A stretch of 11,026 nt of DNA, from the NCBI GenBank assembly GCA_045613065.1, contig JAZLAH010000059.1, positions 1 to 11,026 of the forward strand. The letters are read 5' to 3'. Numbering within the stretch: the first letter of the stretch is position 1; each line of letters starts with the position of its first letter. The position numbers and the translations under genes are program-made. Positions 7,001 to 11,026 of this stretch are shown in pieces. Source of the stretch: Fimenecus sp045613065. GTDB lineage: Bacteria; Bacillota; Clostridia; Oscillospirales; Acutalibacteraceae. Under the pieces are notes generated by a model. It had not been told where the DNA came from. It ran no database searches and saw only the letters and a list, made by a program, of their open reading frames with translations.

Positions 7001-8075
7001 GAGCCTCTTCCACAGCAATTGAAATCTGTGAGCCACCAAATGACATATTGATAACAGATGCACCGTTCATATATGCATACTGAACTGCTTCAGCAATATC
7101 AGAGTTATTGAAATAACCTGAAGAGTTACCTGCTTTAAGCACCATCACCCTACTGTTATAAGCAACACCGATACCACCCTGCTTATTGTTTTCAGCAGCA
7201 ATGATACCTGCAACATGTGTACCGTGACCATTATCATCCATAGGGTCTTTATCGTTACCTACAAAGTCCCAACCATAAACATCGTCAATATAACCATTAC
7301 CGTCGTCATCCTTGCCATTACCTGCAATTTCTGCAGTATTCATCCAGATATTGTTACGCAAATCAAGGTGATTATAGTCAACACCTGTATCAATAACTGC
7401 AACAACTACATCAGAGCTACCGCCAGGGTATTTGCCATTTTGAGTCCAGCCATGAGGAATGTTGGAAAGACCGAGGTTAGTCTGCTGGTCATAGTTTGGA
7501 TTTTCTGTCTCCTTTGCTGTTGCTCCCATTACATAGTCAAAGTCAACAGCATCAAAGTTGCCAAGACCATTTAAATACGCAACAGCGTCCTCAGCGTTAT
7601 CTGAAGCAAGTTTTACTGTATACCACTTTGAGCCTTTATATAAAGCCTCTGCAGATGTGTATGACAACTTACCAAGCATACTATAGTTAAAGCTATCCTT
7701 CACCTTAACAAGTACAGACTTCTTGTCATAACCATCAGCATTATTTTCCACATTATCTTCAGATGGTAAAGATGGTTCTACAACAACATCATCGTTTTCA
7801 TCTGATTCTTCATCGGATGATGATTGACCTTTAAGCAAATTTTCTACGAGCTCAGTCAATTCAGAAAAACTCATATCTTTTACTTCATCACCCGCGCCAA
7901 GGAGCATCGCTATTTCCTCAAGCGCTTCTCGATTTCCCTCATCTGACTGAACAACATCTTCGATGAAGTCTTTTACTGAATCAGGAAGTTCAGTTCCAAA
8001 ATCCAACTGAAATACGCCAAGGAGTTGCATTAACGCAACAAACAAAGCAATGATTTTTTTAAACAAAAATGACAT
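4083..8075 (-). CDS. Secreted S8 (subtilisin-family) serine protease with C-terminal dockerin
   Basis: A 1330-residue exported protease that cleaves peptide bonds outside the cell. The ATG at 8075 is chosen over one at 8117 because GGAGG lies 8 nt upstream and the signal-like segment (MSFLFKKIIALFVALMQLLG) then begins the protein. An acidic linker (about 84-112) and a putative prodomain (about 118-185) precede the catalytic domain (about 195-515). The triad is D229 (VIDTG), H284 (NGHGTHVAG) and S454 (GTSMAAP), with oxyanion N374 (AAGND). Next are a CARDB-like segment with NGVIDAGETVRL (about 521-655), a beta-helix-like region (about 660-950), an SbsA/Big_5-like domain (about 956-1065), an FN3 domain (about 1068-1155) and an Ig-like domain (about 1160-1258). 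A canonical type I dockerin (1266-1325) has loops DVDGNGTITTKD and DLNGDGELSSAE. No LPXTG or SLH anchor is seen, so surface retention would depend on the dockerin. It is the first gene of the operon. Confidence 0.95.
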   Translation of the reverse strand: MSFLFKKIIALFVALMQLLGVFQLDFGTELPDSVKDFIEDVVQSDEGNREALEEIAMLLGAGDEVKDMSFSELTELVENLLKGQSSSDEESDENDDVVVEPSLPSEDNVENNADGYDKKSVLVKVKDSFNYSMLGKLSYTSAEALYKGSKWYTVKLASDNAEDAVAYLNGLGNFDAVDFDYVMGATAKETENPNYDQQTNLGLSNIPHGWTQNGKYPGGSSDVVVAVIDTGVDYNHLDLRNNIWMNTAEIAGNGKDDDGNGYIDDVYGWDFVGNDKDPMDDNGHGTHVAGIIAAENNKQGGIGVAYNSRVMVLKAGNSSGYFNNSDIAEAVQYAYMNGASVINMSFGGSQISIAVEEALQDAYNACVLVAAAGNDGACNDLSCKTCDVVKVSYPAALPYVIGVMSTDKDGKHISSFSNYDHNPYNSVEYEVYAVGEGVGSTWPSDKYACLSGTSMAAPTVSGIAALLRSNFSDREVYSTKFIQSQIVNTGTVNPHILDHETDTAHSVADVVEALTKLPKPEVNLYDYSIDDSAAINSKNNGNGVIDAGETVRLYFSLHNRGGVATDVNVSIDTDRGMGMTDPYFTFVNSTLQLSDIGTYSERESGDKYFEIVVSPDCPNDYLTNFNIRYTYKNGMDENDNTVYEGDGKAQFSVSRGYLLPATITENTVFTNDRLYIVGEDVVISEGVTVTFEEGCEIQFYDDREYYNSPVITVYGTLNFNGTQNNTIKLAPNNQYSDFICGIKNYGQVSLSYVEAVNLIMANANSSASIDVFNSMLRQCLGERNLIHYYFMGERDMGSYIANVMLINSINNKYDSYSICNTYIEDVGYASEMIMKTVTNMDRCYCLIATGNVPTYQRYLDLSNSVVNTYYTGSNHVSGIRLQSANNNYFVALDESPSSLIQIEFLNADNVDNNCFSLEYQKYANQVIKNYYDASGNPTVDVYDSLSDPSLLWPYVVDVEMFDKDGNAITTVGNEEIKVRVTFNRPMDTTKDTYLTFGTVEPYADYKIEGEYVSDTVWEGTYTLKAQIENGQNFLKVNNACAAEDQTKVVFGEYQLHEFTIDTTAALAMNLFATPTNEGIQLTWNQNDYDTLMGYNIYRADSKDGNYVKINPSVLLPTDESFLDDNAEPGKTYWYTFTVVLSDFTESAPAGKVSCTADDTLNPTIYHTPVNQGYAGNNLVISCTANDNIQIANVNLYYRTIGSDTWKTLAMSKVNDKYSATIFGSDLSLDGLEYYIVATDGTNSVTKGSADAPYTVVIKDASTLSRIGDVDGNGTITTKDALMLMQCLNGDLLLSDDEFKRADLNGDGELSSAEALRILQYINGKVPTIEM

Positions 8076-8083
8076 ACCAAAAA

Positions 8084-8088
8084 CCTCC
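8084..8088 (-). promoter_or_regulatory. RBS of the protease gene
   Basis: GGAGG on the minus strand, 8 nt before the ATG at 8075-8073. This strong site decides the start and rules out the ATG at 8117, which would add 14 polar residues before the signal segment and would fall within a few bases of the expected transcript start. Confidence 0.9.
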
Positions 8089-8125
8089 ACTTTTTGAACC
8101 TGTTTGCATATAAACACATAAACAA

Positions 8126-8154
8126 ATTATATACCTTTATCAAATTAAAGTCAA
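8126..8154 (-). promoter_or_regulatory. Sigma-A promoter of the protease/cohesin-like operon
   Basis: Read on the minus strand, a TTGACT -35 (8149-8154) is followed by a 17-nt spacer and a perfect TATAAT -10 (8126-8131). Transcription would begin near 8119, giving a leader of about 44 nt before the protease start. No operator-like inverted repeat is obvious around it, which suggests fairly strong constitutive expression or control by a factor not visible here. It lies just outside the duplicated segment. Confidence 0.85.
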
Positions 8155-8278
8155 TGTATTTTCAGAAGCAGCTGCCAATCAAAATATATATAATAAATAA
8201 ATTACTTACAAAAGAATTCTATATATAGATTTTAAATTTTGTGTTATGAGATTGTGTGATAGGTTTTAAAATCGTTTA

Positions 8279-8353
8279 TATTTAGTCATTTACTGTAACG
8301 AGGCAAGACACGGTAAAGCATTTGAAGGTCTTCTTAAAAGATACTTTAACTAA
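8279..8353 (+). pseudogene. Rubrerythrin C-terminal relic, copy 2
   Basis: This frame reads YLVIYCNEARHGKAFEGLL then KRYFN and TAA (8351-8353). It is the same C-terminal diiron-helix fragment as in the other repeat copy, with CN where that copy has RD. FEGLL is closer to the family consensus than FESLL. Upstream in the same frame is a TAA at 8267-8269, and nothing upstream resembles the rest of rubrerythrin. The damage upstream aligns between the copies, so truncation probably came before the duplication. Confidence 0.72.
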
Positions 8354-8390
8354 TCCACTACTCATCTAAAAATACAAATTAAATTCATTT

Positions 8391-8419
8391 AAGAGTGGCT
8401 GAAAAGTCACTCTTTTTTT
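8391..8419 (+). terminator. Orphan Rho-independent terminator, plus strand
   Basis: AAGAGTGGCT pairs with AGTCACTCTT around a GAAA tetraloop and is followed by seven T residues (8413-8419). It is the same hairpin as at 1755-1784. No intact plus-strand gene lies upstream in this copy, only the dead rubrerythrin tail, so it now appears to end no transcript, or to block antisense readthrough into the VWA gene. Confidence 0.85.
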
Positions 8420-8439
8420 CTATTAATGTCGAATAACTA

Positions 8440-8484
8440 AAGTAAAAACAACTCCCACAGAATTGATTCTGTAAGAGTTGTTTT
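8440..8484 (-). terminator. Terminator of the VWA-protein gene, possibly bidirectional
   Basis: The outer stem AAAACAACTC (8445-8454) with GAGTTGTTTT (8475-8484) encloses, across a CC/AA internal loop, an inner stem ACAGAAT/ATTCTGT (8457-8463 and 8466-8472). On the minus strand it ends in GTTTTTACTTT, and on the plus strand it also ends in TTTT. It sits about 52 nt beyond the VWA gene stop. The outer stem is longer than in the other copy. Confidence 0.8.
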
Positions 8485-8536
8485 ATAATTATGTCAGTTA
8501 TGCAATTATTATAACAAATCAATTAAAAGATTTATC

Positions 8537-11026
8537 TTAACCCCACCAGCCATCGCCATCAGGGTCGTTTTCATCAATAGTTGGTTTTGACTCGTCTTCT
8601 TCATCTTTTGGCAAATATGCAGAATCATTTTTCTGTTCAATATTGTGCATATCAAGAGCTTCTAAGTCTGTTTCAATTACATCAAAACCATCAACAGCAC
8701 CATCGTGATTTGTGTCGGCTGCCATTAAGAACCATTTGTTATCTATGATTCCCGTACAAGTAGCAACAGAAGTGATGATTTCTTTATCGGTATCATTTAT
8801 TAAGCCATCACCATTTACATCGCCGTAGAGAACTACTGTATATGATTCAATAAAACTATCTGTTTGGCTATCATAAATTTCTACTTTTGCACCTGTACCA
8901 ACAAGGTCAGTATCTTCTAATAATGTACCATTGATATTAAAGATTTTAACATAAGTATCTTTGTGCTTTAAGTTATCTTTAATATTAGAAACAGTATTTT
9001 CACCATAAGTAAGATTTTCCATGTGCATATCTGTTGTATCAAACACAACGGATTCATTGCCGCATATTGAGCAAATACCATCCATATAATCATGACACTC
9101 TTGCACATCAGGTGTAACATCACTATATCCATATACAAATTCATATGTACTAAAGTGATCTGTTTCAAAGGTAAGATATTCGCCATCAGATGTAACTTTT
9201 AATTTAGTTCTGGTTCCATCATCATTAATACGATACACCTCAATCTTCATATCTTCTGGTACATCAGAGAAACATTGATCAAGAGGAATAGAAATTATAA
9301 CAGTATCACCAGGCTGTTCATTTTCACCTGTTGAATTGTTCCTGAAATACAATTCATATACTGCTTTACCTTTGTTATTACCATTATCCTTTTGAATTCT
9401 TATGAATTCCAATGATTTATCGTGAACTGCACCACAATTCTCACATCTAAATCCAACAATCGTGCTATTACTTTCTGATGCCGGACCTGAAATGGCTTTC
9501 CATTCATGGGATGTTGGTTCAATTATTTCATCATATGAAATGCCACATCGACATTCATAATGAAGTATTCCACCATCTTCACAAGAAGTAAAATCTTTAG
9601 TTACTTCATAGTTATGATAATGAACATCATAAAGTGCTGTTATTGTTAAATCCTCTGCAGGCATTATGTATGGAATATCAGTATCCCAACATACAAACAA
9701 ATCACCAGTCGAGTCAAAACTAACTTCTGGTGGTGTTATTACATCACCTACCGAATAATATTCAACAATAAGCTCACCATCAATATTCCATGTAATTGAA
9801 TACTCATTATTTGTAAGTGTAGCATCAAATGTTTCACTTGCATTATTAAGTTTATAGTTATTTGGAATATTCCAACCACTAAATTGATAATCATCAAAAC
9901 TTATATCAGGTGCAACTACAGTTTCACTTGATGTCAAGCGTTCAATATGATATGGAATTCCGTTGATTGTGAATGTTGCGATACCACTTGTACCGATAAC
10001 ATCAACAGTCTTTACTGCAAATACTTCTTCATACTCTTCACTATTAGGAAGAAGAATGCCCGAATCAAGAGTATTGACTGCGTATGTTCCACTACGACGT
10101 GTCTCACCATTTGCTGTTACACTAAATGTCAAATCAATTATAAAATCAGAATCCTTAAGAGTTGGGTGAACATTAACAATACTAATTACAGTCGTACCAT
10201 TTTCATTTCTTACAATTGTAATATCTTTTTCTGTTACACCAAGTACCTCTATTGCTGATTTTCTCAATGCTTCTTCCTGAACGCTTGTCAAAGTGAAATA
10301 TTTTGATACAGTATAAATTATAGTTGCGTTATCAAACTCACCTGTCTGAACAACACTTTCTTCAGCTATTGTTGTAAATATCTCGGAAAGCTTTGATGTA
10401 TCTGAAATACTCATATAGTAATCCGCGGGTGCAGGTGTTGTTTCTTCTCTTTTTGAATTAAGAAGTTTCTTTTCTGCATAGTTTGAAGAAACATAATTCA
10501 TAAAGTTATTGACATTTCTGTTGTTTGTTGTTTCTGAATCAAACAAGCCCATACTATATACGGTTGCATTATATGTATTTTTAAGCTGATAAGCATTTTC
10601 AATAGCCGCGTTTGCAACACCATATTCAAAACTTGAACCACTTGTTGGAACACCATCAGTTAAAAACACAACTATTCTTTGTCTATCAGTTGTTGGATTA
10701 TTAGCAAATATTGATGCAGCCATTTCAAGACCCAAGTTAGCCATTGTGGCACCCTTTGCATCAATATTGTTTACTGCAGTTGTGAGTGCAGGGTTAAGAC
10801 TTCCGTTTGCATTAACTGATACAAAAGCATTAGCATAAACACTATCTGTTACAGCACCATATGATACAGGTGTTCCACCTGTTGTGAGAACATTAGTGTT
10901 ACAATATCTTTCGATATAATCTTCAGTACCAACTTTGCCATAATCATCACTACCCATACCAAAACCAACAATTGCGATTCTATGGTCAACCTTATTCTCA
11001 ACAGCATCGTTATATACTGATGTATT
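8537..11026 (-). CDS. Exported VWA-domain protein with InlB-like repeats and divergent dockerin, 5'-truncated by the window edge
   Basis: 829 residues are visible; the frame is open to the right edge, so the signal peptide and the MIDAS DxSxS motif lie outside. Visible residues 1-220 are the rest of a von Willebrand factor A domain: strand RIAIVGFG, MIDAS threonine in KGATMANLGL (T94), and the FLTDGVPTSG strand with D124. VWA domains bind protein ligands through a metal ion. A beta-rich region follows (about 225-340), then two InlB/Flg_new-like repeats (about 345-467; FSGWN, FVCWD, MPAEDLTITALYD). Two Cys modules follow (CRCG, CENCG; about 468-535). A beta-sandwich follows at about 540-635, with an HFSTYEF-type strand. 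The protein ends with a Cys knuckle (CSICG), X-like domain, dockerin loops DVNGDGLINDTD and DTNHDGAVDGFD, and the DPDGDGWWG tail. The start of this gene, its promoter and any cell-wall signal at the N-terminus cannot be seen. Role inferred: surface adhesion or complex assembly. Confidence 0.9.
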   Translation of the reverse strand, partial: NTSVYNDAVENKVDHRIAIVGFGMGSDDYGKVGTEDYIERYCNTNVLTTGGTPVSYGAVTDSVYANAFVSVNANGSLNPALTTAVNNIDAKGATMANLGLEMAASIFANNPTTDRQRIVVFLTDGVPTSGSSFEYGVANAAIENAYQLKNTYNATVYSMGLFDSETTNNRNVNNFMNYVSSNYAEKKLLNSKREETTPAPADYYMSISDTSKLSEIFTTIAEESVVQTGEFDNATIIYTVSKYFTLTSVQEEALRKSAIEVLGVTEKDITIVRNENGTTVISIVNVHPTLKDSDFIIDLTFSVTANGETRRSGTYAVNTLDSGILLPNSEEYEEVFAVKTVDVIGTSGIATFTINGIPYHIERLTSSETVVAPDISFDDYQFSGWNIPNNYKLNNASETFDATLTNNEYSITWNIDGELIVEYYSVGDVITPPEVSFDSTGDLFVCWDTDIPYIMPAEDLTITALYDVHYHNYEVTKDFTSCEDGGILHYECRCGISYDEIIEPTSHEWKAISGPASESNSTIVGFRCENCGAVHDKSLEFIRIQKDNGNNKGKAVYELYFRNNSTGENEQPGDTVIISIPLDQCFSDVPEDMKIEVYRINDDGTRTKLKVTSDGEYLTFETDHFSTYEFVYGYSDVTPDVQECHDYMDGICSICGNESVVFDTTDMHMENLTYGENTVSNIKDNLKHKDTYVKIFNINGTLLEDTDLVGTGAKVEIYDSQTDSFIESYTVVLYGDVNGDGLINDTDKEIITSVATCTGIIDNKWFLMAADTNHDGAVDGFDVIETDLEALDMHNIEQKNDSAYLPKDEEDESKPTIDENDPDGDGWWG

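Larger units (their letters stand above)
8217..9096. repeat. Direct segmental duplication, copy 2
   Basis: This 880-bp segment matches 1582-2458 in the same orientation, offset by about 6.64 kb. It contains the same order of parts: decayed stretch, rubrerythrin 3' relic, plus-strand terminator, second hairpin and the last 186 codons of a minus-strand gene, here the VWA protein. By hand count the shared 185-residue C-terminal stretch has about 27 differences (about 85% identity). The noncoding part is also well conserved, which points to a fairly recent event or later gene conversion. Confidence 0.93.

Noticed and set aside
8075..8117. Protease start at the more upstream ATG (8117)
   Set aside because: No RBS precedes it, it would lie almost at the predicted transcript start, and it would put 14 polar residues before the signal segment. 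The ATG at 8075 has GGAGG at ideal spacing.
1..11026. CRISPR array, tRNA, rRNA or riboswitch
   Set aside because: No short regularly spaced repeats, no tRNA cloverleaf with CCA/T-arm sequence, and no long structured leader were recognised. The only long leader-like regions are accounted for by the relics and hairpins.
1899..11026. LPXTG sortase signal or SLH anchor on the exported proteins
   Set aside because: None of the visible C-termini has LPXTG plus a hydrophobic stretch and positive tail, and no SLH domains were seen. The ends are dockerins, with or without the DPDGDGWWG tail.

Overview
The window looks like chromosomal DNA of a low-GC Gram-positive anaerobe, most likely a gut or rumen clostridium of the Ruminococcus/Oscillospiraceae type. 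The evidence is the AT-rich sequence, the GGAGG-type ribosome binding sites, a textbook sigma-A promoter, large exported proteins with dockerin and cohesin-like domains, InlB-type repeats and Cys-rich surface modules, and rubrerythrin remnants. The species cannot be named from the sequence alone.

Layout. (1) Positions 14-1484, plus strand: a two-gene unit with a 1-nt gap, encoding an aminoglycoside-phosphotransferase-fold kinase and an FMN-dependent NAD(P)H oxidoreductase of the flavodoxin-2/AzoR type. (2) Positions 1485-1898: a gap holding a possible coding remnant, the last 23 codons of a dead rubrerythrin gene, a plus-strand terminator and a second hairpin that ends the minus-strand genes. 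(3) Positions 1899-8075, minus strand: an operon driven by a promoter at 8126-8154. It encodes a 1330-residue secreted subtilisin-type protease with a canonical C-terminal dockerin, then (15-nt gap, own RBS) a 722-residue exported protein with three cohesin-like domains, an InlB-like repeat, a Cys module and a divergent dockerin. (4) Positions 8076-8536: the operon promoter and a second copy of the rubrerythrin remnant and both hairpins. (5) Positions 8537-11026, minus strand: the 3' part of a large exported VWA-domain protein that runs off the right edge and ends in nearly the same divergent dockerin and tail as the cohesin-like protein.

The main structural fact is a direct duplication of about 0.88 kb (1582-2458 and 8217-9096). 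Each copy carries the rubrerythrin 3' relic, both terminator hairpins and the last 186 codons of a minus-strand gene. It gives two otherwise unrelated surface proteins the same C-terminal X-dockerin module and the same acidic tail ending DPDGDGWWG. The copies flank the protease and most of the cohesin-like gene, so recombination between them would delete about 6.64 kb and leave an intact VWA gene.

How the genes may work together (inference): the three minus-strand products look like parts of an extracellular, dockerin/cohesin-assembled surface complex. One part is a protease, one a possible scaffold and one a VWA adhesin-like protein. The two dockerin types suggest two different attachment partners. 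The plus-strand kinase/oxidoreductase pair looks unrelated to this system.
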